In this document: positions 33,953 through 42,906 of the stretch, piece by piece | How the letters are laid out: each line of letters begins with the position of its first letter | How positions within the stretch are numbered: position 1 is the stretch's first letter | Source of the DNA: Tunturiibacter empetritectus | Lineage (GTDB): Bacteria; Acidobacteriota; Terriglobia; Terriglobales; Acidobacteriaceae | Reading direction: 5' to 3' | Assembly (NCBI RefSeq): GCF_014201375.1 | Contig: NZ_JACHDZ010000001.1 | Coordinates: 62,001-126,000 of the forward strand | Length of the DNA stretch: 64,000 nucleotides | The notes under the pieces: generated by a model | The model's database searches: none | Told to the model about the DNA's origin: nothing | What the model saw: the letters and a program-made list of their open reading frames with translations, nothing else | Position numbers and translations under genes: made by a program

Positions 33953-34201
33953 TCACATCAGCTGAGCGATCTTCTCCAGCTCCTCCTGGAGGCAAGGCAG
34001 GGAGCAGCTGATCGACTCCATCCGGAACGCCGCTTTGCGCGCATCCTGCGTAGAGACGCCGTAGCCGCGGGTGACCAGAAAGCTGCTGATGAGATCGGCA
34101 GCCTGCCAGGAGTCGAGACCCGACTTCATCAGATCTTCCCGCAATCCGGAGAGATCGGCCTCAGCGAACTTTTCGACGTGGGCGCCCTTTGCCTTTGTCA
34201 T
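33953..34201 (-). CDS. small hypothetical protein upstream of ppc
   Basis: An 82-residue protein starting at the ATG at 34201, chosen because AGGAGAAG lies eight bases upstream. A longer start at 34261 is open but has no such site. It is mostly helical (VEKFAEADLSGLREDLMKSGLDSWQAADLISSFLVTRGYGV) and has two close cysteines (SCSLPCLQ). I do not recognise it. It lies 141 bases upstream of ppc on the same strand. Confidence 0.65.
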   Translation of the reverse strand: MTKAKGAHVEKFAEADLSGLREDLMKSGLDSWQAADLISSFLVTRGYGVSTQDARKAAFRMESISCSLPCLQEELEKIAQLM

Positions 34202-34326
34202 TTGTTCTTCTCCTGCCCGGCGTGTGTCCGCCGTCAGCTTACCCATAGTGTTAGACGTCATAATCTACCTATCGTCAGAGGACTTTACGAAAAGATGGCC
34301 CGGAAAGTTTCCTTGAGGCGCTCCCA

Positions 34327-34506
34327 TTAGAGAGCGCGTTCCGCAAGCAGTACGGGGACTCCTTCGATCACCGGATAGCGTCGCCCGCATCCCTTGCACG
34401 AGATGACATCTCCCATGCGTCCGAGCTTCTGATGGCACACTGGGCAGACGACGTACTGGAGGTCTTCGTGCTTCAGATCTGCGGCCGGCAGAGATTGCGC
34501 GCTCAC
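34327..34506 (-). CDS. Trm112/YcaR-like short zinc ribbon protein
   Basis: A 59-residue protein read from a GTG at 34506 to a TAA at 34327. It carries two Cys-x-x-Cys pairs (YVVCPVCHQKL and VISCKGCGRRYPV) and ends IEGVPVLLAERAL, the typical finish of the Trm112/UPF0434 group. In other organisms such proteins activate methyltransferases or help maturation of other enzymes; here the partner is unknown. No ATG start is available in frame and no strong ribosome site is visible, so the start is less sure than the gene itself. It is divergent from folD. Confidence 0.85.
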   Translation of the reverse strand: MSAQSLPAADLKHEDLQYVVCPVCHQKLGRMGDVISCKGCGRRYPVIEGVPVLLAERAL

Positions 34507-34558
34507 GAAACTATCTTACCGTCAGAGGAGCCGGGGAGCGCGATACCATGAAAGATGT

Positions 34559-35506
34559 ATGGATGAGATAAAGAGAACTCCGGCGATTTTGGACGGCGTC
34601 GCCATCGCTGCGCAGATCAAGGCTGAGGTCGCAGCCGAGGTACAAGCTCTCTCGGCGCGCGGCATCACACCTGGTCTGGCGGTGATTCTGGTTGGCGAGG
34701 AGCCTGCGTCGCAGATCTACGTTCGCACCAAGGTGAAGACCTGCGGCGAGTTGGGAATCTTCAGCGAGATGATCACGCCACCGGAGAGCATCTCGACCGA
34801 TGAGATGCTGGAGCTGGTTGCGGCTCTCAACGCCCGCGAGGACATCGACGGAGTCCTGATCCAACTTCCGCTGCCGAAGCACGTAGACACCAAGCGGCTT
34901 CTCGAGGCGGTGTCGCCGGACAAAGATGTGGATGGATTTCATCCCGTGAATGTCGGCCGGCTACAGAGCGGTCAGCCGGGGCTGGCTCCGTGCACGCCCG
35001 CCGGCATCCTCGAGATCCTGCGGCGCAGCGGATTGCCGGTTGCAGGGCAGAACGCGGTCGTCGTGGGGCGCTCGGATATTGTAGGCAAACCCACTGCGGT
35101 GATGCTGCTGAATGCCTCCGCCACGGTGACCGTATGCCACAGCAAGACTGTCGATCTCGGCAGCTTCACCCGCGAGGCCGATCTTTTGGTGGCAGCGATC
35201 GGTAGACCGGGATTCGTGACGGCGGAGATGATCAAGCCGGGCGCAACGCTGATCGACGTCGGAATCAATCGCATCACCGACGCCGCCGAGATGGAGGAGT
35301 TCTTCCCGGGCGATCCGGCCCGGGAAGCGGCCTTTGCCAAACGCGGATCGGTCGTCGTCGGGGACATTCACCCGGCTGCCTTCGCGTTATCGGGCGCGTT
35401 CACCCCGGTCCCTGGCGGTGTCGGCGCATTGACCATCGCGATGCTGATGCAAAACACAGTAGCTGCGGCGAAGCTGCGCCGAGGAATCTCGCTGGGGAGT
35501 AAGTAA
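34559..35506 (+). CDS. folD: bifunctional methylenetetrahydrofolate dehydrogenase / methenyl-THF cyclohydrolase
   Basis: Interconverts 5,10-methylene-, methenyl- and 10-formyl-tetrahydrofolate, supplying one-carbon units for purines and formyl-Met. At 315 residues it is slightly longer than usual because of an N-terminal extension of about 10 residues. The catalytic Tyr/Lys region (SQIYVRTKVKTCGELGI), the QLPLPKHVD loop, DKDVDGFHP, the NADP site VVGRSDIVGKP and the C-terminal PVPGGVGALTIAMLMQNT are all clear. purN, a user of 10-formyl-THF, is 5 kb downstream. coaE follows five bases after its stop. Confidence 0.97.
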   Translation: MDEIKRTPAILDGVAIAAQIKAEVAAEVQALSARGITPGLAVILVGEEPASQIYVRTKVKTCGELGIFSEMITPPESISTDEMLELVAALNAREDIDGVLIQLPLPKHVDTKRLLEAVSPDKDVDGFHPVNVGRLQSGQPGLAPCTPAGILEILRRSGLPVAGQNAVVVGRSDIVGKPTAVMLLNASATVTVCHSKTVDLGSFTREADLLVAAIGRPGFVTAEMIKPGATLIDVGINRITDAAEMEEFFPGDPAREAAFAKRGSVVVGDIHPAAFALSGAFTPVPGGVGALTIAMLMQNTVAAAKLRRGISLGSK

Positions 35507-35511
35507 CCGCC

Positions 35512-36168
35512 ATGCTGCGTGTTGGCCTCACCGGCGGCCTGGGAAGCGGCAAGTCCACCGCGGCGAAGCTGTTCGCGGCTCTCGGGGCGCATATCCTGCA
35601 GTCGGACGCGATCGGGCGCGAGCTGATGAAGCCCGGCCAACCGATCTACAACGGAATGGTCGCGCACTTTGGCTTCGGTGTGGTTCTGGCCGATGGCACT
35701 CTTGATCGCGCCGGCCTGGCACGCATCGCCTTCACGGAGGGCCGCGTCGAAGAGTTGAATGCGATCGCTCATCCTCTTGTAATCGCGCGCCAGATGGAGT
35801 TGACCGAGAAGATCTTTCAGCGAGAATCTCACGCGGTAGTGATGGTGGAGTCGGCTCTGATCTTCGAGACGCACCATGGTCCCGCGGATGGTTCGCGCTG
35901 GCAAAGCCGTTTCGACAGAATCATCCTCGTGACGGCTCCGGAGGAGGTGAAGGTCGCACGATTCGTCGCTCGTTCTTCGGCGGGCAAGACGATCAGAGAG
36001 GAGCAGCGCGCGGAACTTGAAGCGGAGGCATACCGCAGGCTGGCTCAGCAGATCTCCGACGAGCAGAAGGCAGCTTTGTCCGACTATGTACTGACCAATG
36101 GCGGGGCGCTGACCGAACTGGAGTGGCAGGTCGATCAACTCTGGCCGATCCTTGAAGCTGCTGCGTAA
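35512..36168 (+). CDS. coaE: dephospho-CoA kinase
   Basis: Phosphorylates the 3'-OH of dephospho-CoA with ATP, the last step of coenzyme A synthesis. The P-loop GLTGGLGSGKST starts at residue 5, followed by the SDAIGRELMKPG lid helix region and QRAELEAEAYRRLAQQISDEQK near the end; 218 residues is the normal length. It is five bases downstream of folD and must be co-transcribed with it. Confidence 0.95.
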   Translation: MLRVGLTGGLGSGKSTAAKLFAALGAHILQSDAIGRELMKPGQPIYNGMVAHFGFGVVLADGTLDRAGLARIAFTEGRVEELNAIAHPLVIARQMELTEKIFQRESHAVVMVESALIFETHHGPADGSRWQSRFDRIILVTAPEEVKVARFVARSSAGKTIREEQRAELEAEAYRRLAQQISDEQKAALSDYVLTNGGALTELEWQVDQLWPILEAAA

Positions 36169-36306
36169 ACCAAGCCCCGTCCTGGGATACGCGCATCGAA
36201 TCCACAAAAACAATTGAGTGTCCCCGGATGATGCATTTCGATCTTCTGCCGATGAAGGGACTGTGTCAGACAGGCACACTTCACCGAAGGACAAGGAGAC
36301 AGGCAG

Positions 36307-36855
36307 ATGATCCGGCAAGCTATCAATTGCGATATCTGTGCAGCAGAGAAGCAGACGAGTAACTACTGGTTCGTCGCCTACGAACAGGGCGGCGAGTTGA
36401 AGCTCCGCGGCTGGGAGTCGCCGAAGAACTCGCGCAAGGACGCCAAGCATCTGTGCGGACAGAAGTGTGCGCAGCGCATGATGGCAAACTTCATGGCTTC
36501 GTTGATGGCGACCGTTCATAGCAGCGAGCAGGACGCCGAGCCTATGTTGGACGATGTTGAGGTCGTGGCGAAGAGCAAAGAAGTAGAGGTTATCAACCGC
36601 CCGGAACGCTCCGAGCGTATGGAAAGGTCTGAGCGCGCCGACAGATCCGATCGACTCGATCGCACCGACCGCTCGCTGGTAGGTCGCGCAAGCATCGACA
36701 GCGCTGACCTCGAAGCCGAATCCTGGGCCGGCCCGGTAAAGGTCAAGGAGGAGCCATGGGAGGCGCAGACCAAACGCCAGCCCGAACGCGAGAACTTCCT
36801 GCACGCGCCGCGCATCAAGCCCTCGGCGCTTAATCGGCTGCAGCGAATGGTGTAA
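36307..36855 (+). CDS. hypothetical protein with N-terminal zinc-binding motif and Arg/Ser/Asp repeat
   Basis: A 182-residue protein. Near the N-terminus, Cys9-x-x-Cys12 and a later HLCGQKCAQRMM pair make a plausible zinc site. Residues 97-122 are a run of RSER/RSDR/RTDR-type units, a charged low-complexity stretch resembling Ser-Arg linkers. The C-terminal part is basic and Pro-rich. I do not recognise the family. AAGGAG lies 10 bases before the ATG. It stands between coaE and an htrA-type gene. Confidence 0.7.
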   Translation: MIRQAINCDICAAEKQTSNYWFVAYEQGGELKLRGWESPKNSRKDAKHLCGQKCAQRMMANFMASLMATVHSSEQDAEPMLDDVEVVAKSKEVEVINRPERSERMERSERADRSDRLDRTDRSLVGRASIDSADLEAESWAGPVKVKEEPWEAQTKRQPERENFLHAPRIKPSALNRLQRMV

Positions 36856-36930
36856 GCAGACAGGACTTAGCCCTCCCCGGCAGGGGGATCGGGAGCACAA
36901 CCGGACTTGAGTGCCCCGATGCTCTTAAAA

Positions 36931-36953
36931 AGCGGGACGAATCTGGTCCCGCT
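36931..36953 (-). terminator. orphan hairpin with T-run on the minus strand
   Basis: AGCGGGAC and GTCCCGCT pair perfectly (8 bp, 7-base loop). The + strand has AAAAA before the stem, so the minus-strand transcript would end in a T-run, a good intrinsic terminator. No minus-strand gene reads into it, which raises the possibility of an unannotated antisense or small RNA. Confidence 0.45.
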
Positions 36954-37109
36954 GTATCACTCTTCTGACAATCATGTGGATCGCTCCGACAGGATTCAGG
37001 ACGGGATCCACGGCTCTACGCTGCCCGAGCAGCAGAGCGCGCGCCTCGATACAATGAGAGGTGTCGGTCTTTCGCAACCGGCTATTTGAAAGATCAGGTC
37101 GTGCTCCCA

Positions 37110-38327
37110 ATGAAACTGCGCCCCGTTCTCCTTGTGGTCCTTCTCCTCTCCGGCTTTTACTACCTGACTACCCATGTCTGGTCGACGGGAGCCGTCTCGC
37201 CCTGGCTGCATCGTGCCACGGTCTCCGCCTCACTGCCTGCGGCGAGCACTGCGGCCGTAAATGGCCCGCTGGGAACCTTCGAGTTGACCGAGGCTCATGC
37301 TGCTCCTGCATACGACACCGAGGAGCAGCAGAATATCGCCGTCTACAAGAAGGCCCTGCCGTCGGTGGTCAACATCACTTCGACCGCGATCGCGATGGAC
37401 TTCTTCTACGGTCCGGTTCCGCAGCAGGGGCAGGGGTCCGGATTCATTCTGGATAAGCAGGGACACATCCTCACCAACAACCATGTCATCGATAATGCCC
37501 AGCGCGTCGAGGTCACGCTCTCGGACAAGCACAAGTACAAGGCCACCGTGGTCGGCGTGGATAAGGGACACGATCTCGCACTGCTTTTGATCAACAACGC
37601 TCCTAATCTTCAGCCGGCAACGTTAGCCGAATCGCAGAGCCTCACCGTTGGCCAGCGAGTCTACGCGATCGGCAATCCGTTTGGTCTGTCTGGCACCATG
37701 ACACGCGGAATCATCTCGGCGATTCGGTCGATTCGCGGGCCGAACAACAATCCCATCGAAGACGCGATCCAGACCGACGCGAGCGTCAATCCGGGAAACT
37801 CCGGTGGCCCGCTTCTCAACTCCCGCGGCGAAGTCATCGGGATTACTACTCTCATCGCTTCGAATGGTGTCGACCAGTCGGCGGGTATCGGCTTCGCCAT
37901 CCCGGTCAACACGGCCAAAGCTGTCATTGCTGACTTCGCGAAGTACGGGCGAATCCGTCGTCCGTCGCTTGATATTGCCACGTTGGAGATTGGGCCGGAG
38001 GTTGCGCAAGAGATCGGTCTGGCGGCTGACTACGGTCTGTTGATCGAGCGTGTCCTGCCAGGTGGCGCAGCAGAGAAGGCTGGTCTGCATGGGGGGACTC
38101 AGAGAGCCTATCAGGGAAACATGCCGGTGATGCTGGGCGGCGATCTGATCGTCGCGATGGACGGGCAGGAGATCACCAACGCGCAGGATCTGGCGGCGAC
38201 GATGAACTCGCATAAGGCTGGCGATGAGGTGACGCTCACGGTCTTGCGCGGGCGCAAACGGATCGATGTGAAGGTGAAGCTGAACGACGCAACCGAGCAG
38301 CAAGGGCAGGCAGGTCGCGAGACTTAG
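37110..38327 (+). CDS. HtrA/DegP-type serine protease
   Basis: About 405 residues: an N-terminal membrane anchor or signal (LRPVLLVVLLLSGFYYLTTHVW), a trypsin-like protease domain with His125 (TNNHVID), Asp155 (KGHDLALL) and Ser231 (NPGNSGGPL), and one C-terminal PDZ domain (LIERVLPGGAAEKAGL to DLIVAMDGQEI). One PDZ, not two, and an uncleaved-looking anchor fit the DegS/HhoA side of the family. It should cleave or refold envelope proteins. A TTG start at 37086 would add eight residues. The inverted-repeat element follows its stop directly. Confidence 0.92.
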   Translation: MKLRPVLLVVLLLSGFYYLTTHVWSTGAVSPWLHRATVSASLPAASTAAVNGPLGTFELTEAHAAPAYDTEEQQNIAVYKKALPSVVNITSTAIAMDFFYGPVPQQGQGSGFILDKQGHILTNNHVIDNAQRVEVTLSDKHKYKATVVGVDKGHDLALLLINNAPNLQPATLAESQSLTVGQRVYAIGNPFGLSGTMTRGIISAIRSIRGPNNNPIEDAIQTDASVNPGNSGGPLLNSRGEVIGITTLIASNGVDQSAGIGFAIPVNTAKAVIADFAKYGRIRRPSLDIATLEIGPEVAQEIGLAADYGLLIERVLPGGAAEKAGLHGGTQRAYQGNMPVMLGGDLIVAMDGQEITNAQDLAATMNSHKAGDEVTLTVLRGRKRIDVKVKLNDATEQQGQAGRET

Positions 38328-38333
38328 AAGCTG

Positions 38334-38512
38334 TCCTGCCGGACAGGCCCACTGCGCGTGGGGCGGCACTTCGTGACGTGTATGCCGGCTTCGCCCGGGC
38401 CTTCCGATGGTCGGCACAAGATCTTTCTTCGCGACCAACGGGGAGTGCCAACCGAAGGGATACACATGCCACGAAGTGCCACCCTCCGCGCAGGAGGCCT
38501 GTCCGGCAGGAC
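38334..38512. repeat. inverted-repeat element, copy 4 (complete, 179 bp)
   Basis: Outer ends GTCCTGCCGGACAGGCC and GGCCTGTCCGGCAGGAC are exact inverted repeats. The inner CACTTCGTGACGTG block and the GACCAACGGGGAG arm are also present, as in the copy at 6945, while the centre differs. Confidence 0.85.
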
Positions 38513-38600
38513 AGTCTCTGGACAGGCTCCTGCCAAGAGCGGAGCATGGTTGCGGACGAACGAATAAAATAGAGACAGATGCTTCTACGGCCGACCTGTT

Positions 38601-39611
38601 GTGACTGAAACGACCCCCTCACCTACTCTTCCTGACCCGATTCACAACTGTCCCGAGTGCGGCCTTTGGCTGCCACCGATGACGCTCGCCTGTCCGGAGT
38701 GTCATTCGATCGTCTATGCGCGACACTTGAAGGGGCTTGGACAGCTGGCCGTATCGCAGGAGCGGGAGCTAGCGTGGCCGCTGGCACGTGAGACCTGGCA
38801 GCAGATGCTCCAGTGGCTGCCCGCTGGTACGGAGCAGAGCCAGATGGTGGTAGGGCACCTTGCAGCGATCGACGGACGAATTCAGCAGGGGGAGCAGCGA
38901 ACGGCGACGTGGAAGAAGAGGCTGGGTCCACTGGCTCCGGTTGCGTTCTTCTTGATGAAGGCCAAGACCTTTCTGTTCGCTCTGTTGAAGTTCAAATTTC
39001 TGTTCGGTTTCTTCGCTTTCTTCGGGGTCTACTGGGCGCTCTTCGGGTGGAGATTTGGCCTGGGCTTCGCGGTGTCGATCCTGATCCACGAGCTTGGGCA
39101 CTATGTCGCTGCCCGACGCCGCGGATTGAAGGCCGATCTTCCGGTGTTCCTGCCGGGGTTGGGCGCGTACGTGCGCTGGTACAGCATGGGAATCTCGCTC
39201 GATGCACTCTCGAGTATCGCCCTGGCGGGACCGTTCGCCGGTCTGCTCGCTGCCGCCGTCTGCGGTAGCATCTACTTTTACACCAGGGTGGAGTTCTGGG
39301 CCGCACTGGCTCACGCAGGCGCATGGCTGAACCTGATAAACCTTGTGCCGGTGCTGGGTCTCGACGGCGCGCAGGCGACCCACGCGCTAAATCGTATGCA
39401 GCGCGGCCTGATCCTCGCAGCTGCTATTCTCTTCTTCGTGTTCCTGCACGAAGGAGTCTTTCTCTTCATCGCGGCCGGCATGGCGTGGCGTCTCTTTACG
39501 GGTGCTGCCCCGGAGAGCCCAAGCAGTGCAACGATGATTCGCTATACGCTGCTGTTGTTCCTGCTGGGAGCCCTGATGGGGCTAGTGCCCGAGACTATGC
39601 GACGGTTTTAG
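38601..39611 (+). CDS. site-2-protease-like M50 membrane metalloprotease with N-terminal zinc ribbon
   Basis: A 336-residue membrane protein. Residues 12-35 hold two Cys-x-x-Cys pairs (NCPECGLW, ACPECHSIV), a zinc ribbon on the cytoplasmic side. The M50 motif HELGHYVAARRRG comes next, then the third zinc ligand region NLVPVLGLDG, within about six transmembrane segments. It should cleave membrane proteins within the bilayer; substrates are unknown. The start is a GTG at 38601 with no clear ribosome site, but the frame and the ribbon support it. Confidence 0.88.
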   Translation: MTETTPSPTLPDPIHNCPECGLWLPPMTLACPECHSIVYARHLKGLGQLAVSQERELAWPLARETWQQMLQWLPAGTEQSQMVVGHLAAIDGRIQQGEQRTATWKKRLGPLAPVAFFLMKAKTFLFALLKFKFLFGFFAFFGVYWALFGWRFGLGFAVSILIHELGHYVAARRRGLKADLPVFLPGLGAYVRWYSMGISLDALSSIALAGPFAGLLAAAVCGSIYFYTRVEFWAALAHAGAWLNLINLVPVLGLDGAQATHALNRMQRGLILAAAILFFVFLHEGVFLFIAAGMAWRLFTGAAPESPSSATMIRYTLLLFLLGALMGLVPETMRRF

Positions 39612-39636
39612 CTTCCGTCATCTTGGATGATTACGG

Positions 39637-40245
39637 TTAGACTTTGCTGCGGACGTAGCGGCGATCCTGTATGGAGTATTCGCCGCTGAGCACGGCTGCA
39701 ATCGCCTCCGGATAGGCACGGTGTTCCTGCTCGAGGATGCGAGCCGACAGGGTCTCGTCAGTATCGTCGTCGTGAACAGGCACTGTCTTTTGCAGAATGA
39801 TGACGCCATGATCCACCGCCTCATCGACAAAGTGCACTGTGCACCCAGCCACTTTGGCCCCATAGTTCAGCGCCTGCGCTTGTGCGTCGAGCCCAGGAAA
39901 GGCGGGCAGCAATGACGGATGCACGTTGAGAATCCGGTTCGGAAACGCCTCCACAAACACCGGTGAGATGATGCGCATGTATCCCGCCAGGCAGACCAGG
40001 TCCACCTTGTGCTGATGCAGACGCGCAATCATCTCGGCGTCATGCTCGGCGCGCTTGCGACCAGCGGAAGGAATCGCAAACGCTGGAATATTCAGCTCGC
40101 GTGCTGCCGTAAGCCCCAGAGCGTCTTCAAGGTTCGACAGCACTACAGCAATCTCCGCGCCGAGCAGCCGGTGTTCGTGGATAGCTTTGGCGATTGCAAG
40201 AAAGTTTGAACCTCTGCCGGAGAGAAGAATGCCGAGTCGATGCAT
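39637..40245 (-). CDS. purN: phosphoribosylglycinamide formyltransferase
   Basis: Transfers the formyl group of 10-formyl-THF to GAR in purine synthesis. From the ATG at 40245 (AAGGGAC upstream) it has 202 residues. Visible landmarks are the N-terminal LLSGRGSNFLAI phosphate site, the formyl-donor region MRIISPVFV, the catalytic NVHPSLLPAFPG and VHFVDEAVDHGVII. purM is 2.7 kb away on the same strand, so the two purine genes are near but separated by an amidase gene and a membrane-protein gene. Confidence 0.96.
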   Translation of the reverse strand: MHRLGILLSGRGSNFLAIAKAIHEHRLLGAEIAVVLSNLEDALGLTAARELNIPAFAIPSAGRKRAEHDAEMIARLHQHKVDLVCLAGYMRIISPVFVEAFPNRILNVHPSLLPAFPGLDAQAQALNYGAKVAGCTVHFVDEAVDHGVIILQKTVPVHDDDTDETLSARILEQEHRAYPEAIAAVLSGEYSIQDRRYVRSKV

Positions 40246-40307
40246 GAAAGTCCCTTGTCTAGATTTTAGGCGACCCGTTCGCTCCATGTCCCGCCGAGCC
40301 ACAATCG

Positions 40308-42044
40308 TTACCGCGCATCCGGAAGCAAACCCTTCTCCACCAGCACCGGCGGCCTGCGATGCTTCGTCGCCTGCTCATACGCATAGACCCAGCCCAGCAG
40401 ATCTCCATCCCTCCACCGCCGCGCCGAGATCTCCAGCCCGAACGGCAGTCCCTCGGGATAGAACCCACCCGGCACCACCACGGCTGGCACGCCGATCATG
40501 TTCACCCATCCCGTATCGCTGTGCGGCCCCTCGCTGAGCTTCCCATTCTGCGGCATCGTTTCATCCGGCGGAGGCATCTGCGTCGCCGGGTAGACAAAGC
40601 CGTCGAGGTGCAGCCGGTCCAGGGTTTCGTTATAGGCCTCGAGCGCCTTCCTGCGTGGCCCATAAAAATTTGCTTCAGCCTGCGGGTCGCTCTCGATCGA
40701 CTCCTGGACAATCGTAGGCCGCCCTCGTCTCGTCGCGGGATCGGCACCACCGATAATCGTCGGCGGCAGCGGCGATCCGATCACCTTCGCATACTCCTCA
40801 GCCGAGTGATACTGCGGCGGCCCATACTCCGCCAGAAACTTCTCCGTCCCCTCCTTCACATAAGGAAACGTCCCGACTCGCCCGACCGTTACGGCAAAGC
40901 TGTCCGGGAGAATAGAGTCATCGAACACGACGGTAGCCCCCGCCGTCCGCAAACCTTCAATCGCCTTCATAAACGCTGCCCGCGTCTCTAGTCGCAACGG
41001 CTCACGCGCGTCTTCGGTATCTTCTGTCACCTCGGTCGCTGTCGCCGATGCAGGAATCCCCTGAAACGCGATCCCCGCACCCGCAAGAATGAAAGCCGGC
41101 ACGCCAAACCGCTTGCCCTTCAGCGCATCCATCTTCAGATACTGCGTATACGGCCCCTTCTGAGCGTTCGCGGCAAAATCCGCTGTGCGCGCATCCGCAG
41201 CGTCCTCTCCGGCCATCACCTCGAGCGCGATCGTCGCATCGGTCACTGTGCGAGAGATCGGTCCAGTGTTGTCGAGCAGCCAATCCAGCGGCGCGATCCC
41301 CGCGATACTCACCAGCCCTCGCGTCGGAAACACACCAACCACCGAGCTCGTCGCCGACGGCATGCGAATCGAATTCCCCGTATCGGTTCCGTTGCCCAAC
41401 AACGCAAAGTTGCTTGTCACCGCCGTCACTGTTCCTCCCGACGAGCCGCCCGGGCTGAATCGCACGTCGTAAGCATTCCCCGTCCGCCCAAACGCCGTGC
41501 TGCGATTCGTATCGCTGGCCGCAAAGTCCGGCATGTTCGTCTGCCCCAGAATCACCGCTCCCGCCGCCCGCAGCTTTGCCACGATGGTCGCATCCTTTGG
41601 GGCCACCAGTTCGTGCCCTGGAATCATGTAGCCCTTCCAGCCATCGGTTGTTACCAGTCCCTTGATGCTCGTATTCGCCTTCGTCACAATCGGAACGCCC
41701 CACAACGGGCCGCGCCGAAAGCTGCTCCCACCAGCCCTTGCCTCTGCATCCTCACGAGCCGCGGCGGCCAGCGCGTTCTGTGCATCCACCGTCTGCACGG
41801 CGCGATAGACTCCGTTGTACCTCGCAATCCGCGCCAGGTACCACTCGACCACCTCGGTCACGGTGTACTTATGCGTGCGGTACAACTCCTCCAGACGAGG
41901 AATCGTAACCTCCATCAGGTCGCGATCCATCGCCGCCTGCAAAGCCCGCGCATTCACGGAAGCCGCACCCTGCGCGTTCAAACGAGCACCTGACAACAAA
42001 GCGACCACGACGAAAGCAAAGCAAACGCCAGCTCGAATCTTCAT
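40308..42044 (-). CDS. exported amidase-signature hydrolase
   Basis: A 578-residue amidase-signature (AS) enzyme. A signal peptide (to about residue 25, ending LNAQG) precedes the AS domain with the catalytic Lys (IVTKANTSIKG), the cis-Ser/Ser motif (FSPGGSSGGTVTAVTSNFALLGNGTDTGNSIRMPS) and GIAPLDWLLDNTGPISRTV. Asp replaces the more usual Glu in the GTD triad region, a change that is within the family's range. It should hydrolyse amides in the periplasm; the substrate is unknown. AAGGACG precedes the ATG. Confidence 0.88.
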   Translation of the reverse strand: MKIRAGVCFAFVVVALLSGARLNAQGAASVNARALQAAMDRDLMEVTIPRLEELYRTHKYTVTEVVEWYLARIARYNGVYRAVQTVDAQNALAAAAREDAEARAGGSSFRRGPLWGVPIVTKANTSIKGLVTTDGWKGYMIPGHELVAPKDATIVAKLRAAGAVILGQTNMPDFAASDTNRSTAFGRTGNAYDVRFSPGGSSGGTVTAVTSNFALLGNGTDTGNSIRMPSATSSVVGVFPTRGLVSIAGIAPLDWLLDNTGPISRTVTDATIALEVMAGEDAADARTADFAANAQKGPYTQYLKMDALKGKRFGVPAFILAGAGIAFQGIPASATATEVTEDTEDAREPLRLETRAAFMKAIEGLRTAGATVVFDDSILPDSFAVTVGRVGTFPYVKEGTEKFLAEYGPPQYHSAEEYAKVIGSPLPPTIIGGADPATRRGRPTIVQESIESDPQAEANFYGPRRKALEAYNETLDRLHLDGFVYPATQMPPPDETMPQNGKLSEGPHSDTGWVNMIGVPAVVVPGGFYPEGLPFGLEISARRWRDGDLLGWVYAYEQATKHRRPPVLVEKGLLPDAR

Positions 42045-42143
42045 ACCGTCCTTGAATGACCTTGAGTGATTTGGTGCCTTCTATAAGAACACACGTTCGT
42101 CGCCGGACACTCAAGCTATGATGGCCTGAACCACGAGGCCCCA

Positions 42144-42806
42144 ATGTGCTTCTCTGCAACCGCGAACTTTGTCGGCAGCGCCGTTCTGGGCGGCATCGGC
42201 GTCGCCACGCTCACTGAGGTAAAACACCGCCGCGAGCTTCTCTTCGCCGCGATGCCCTGCCTCTTCGCCTTTCATCAGTTCATCGAAGGCTTCGTCTGGC
42301 TGGGCCTGGGGGGAACCCTTTCGCCTGCGGTGACGCACAACGCCGGTGCAGCCTACGTTCTCTACGCACAGGGTCTGCTGCCGTTTCTTCTTCCCCTCAG
42401 TGTCCTGCTTCTCGAGCCCACCCTGAACCTTCGCCGCCGGATGCTTCCCTTCGCTATCCTCGGCGGCGCGCTAATGCTCTACATGCTCTGGGGGTTGATC
42501 GCCTATCCGCTCCAGGTCTCGGTACAGGACAACAGCATCGTTTACGTCAATGTGATCACCACTACCACCCTCATCGCGATCCTCTATGTCATCGCGACCT
42601 GTGGCTCACTCTTCTTCTCCGGTTTTCGCGACCTCATTACACTCGCGTGGCTTAATCTCGTAGGGCTGCTGGTCGTCATGCTGGTCAAGCGATACGCCTT
42701 CACCTCGGTCTGGTGCGCCTACGCCGCAGGTGTGAGTATCATCATCTACTTCTTCTTCCGCCGCAGCCGTCAGCATCGCACATCTAGCTACGCCATCGCG
42801 GCATAG
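42144..42806 (+). CDS. DUF6629-family membrane protein
   Basis: A 220-residue protein with six or seven transmembrane helices and very short loops. The start MCFSATANFVGSAVLGGIGVATLTEVKHRRELLFAAMPCLFAFHQFIEGFVWLGLGG matches the DUF6629 group: an invariant MCFSA opening and a FHQFIEGxVW signature. Function is unknown. GAGG lies seven bases before the ATG. It is divergent from the amidase gene. Confidence 0.82.
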   Translation: MCFSATANFVGSAVLGGIGVATLTEVKHRRELLFAAMPCLFAFHQFIEGFVWLGLGGTLSPAVTHNAGAAYVLYAQGLLPFLLPLSVLLLEPTLNLRRRMLPFAILGGALMLYMLWGLIAYPLQVSVQDNSIVYVNVITTTTLIAILYVIATCGSLFFSGFRDLITLAWLNLVGLLVVMLVKRYAFTSVWCAYAAGVSIIIYFFFRRSRQHRTSSYAIAA

Positions 42807-42906
42807 CGAATTTCATTCGCTGAGATAGAGCCACCCAAGCGAAAGCCCGCTGACCACCTGCGAAATCTGGTGGCCAGCGGGCTAGTAAAGCGATACTGCG
42901 AAGAAT

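Noticed and set aside
35368-36900. 510-codon frame opposite folD, coaE and the following gene
   Set aside because: Covers three well-supported plus-strand genes and has no family features.
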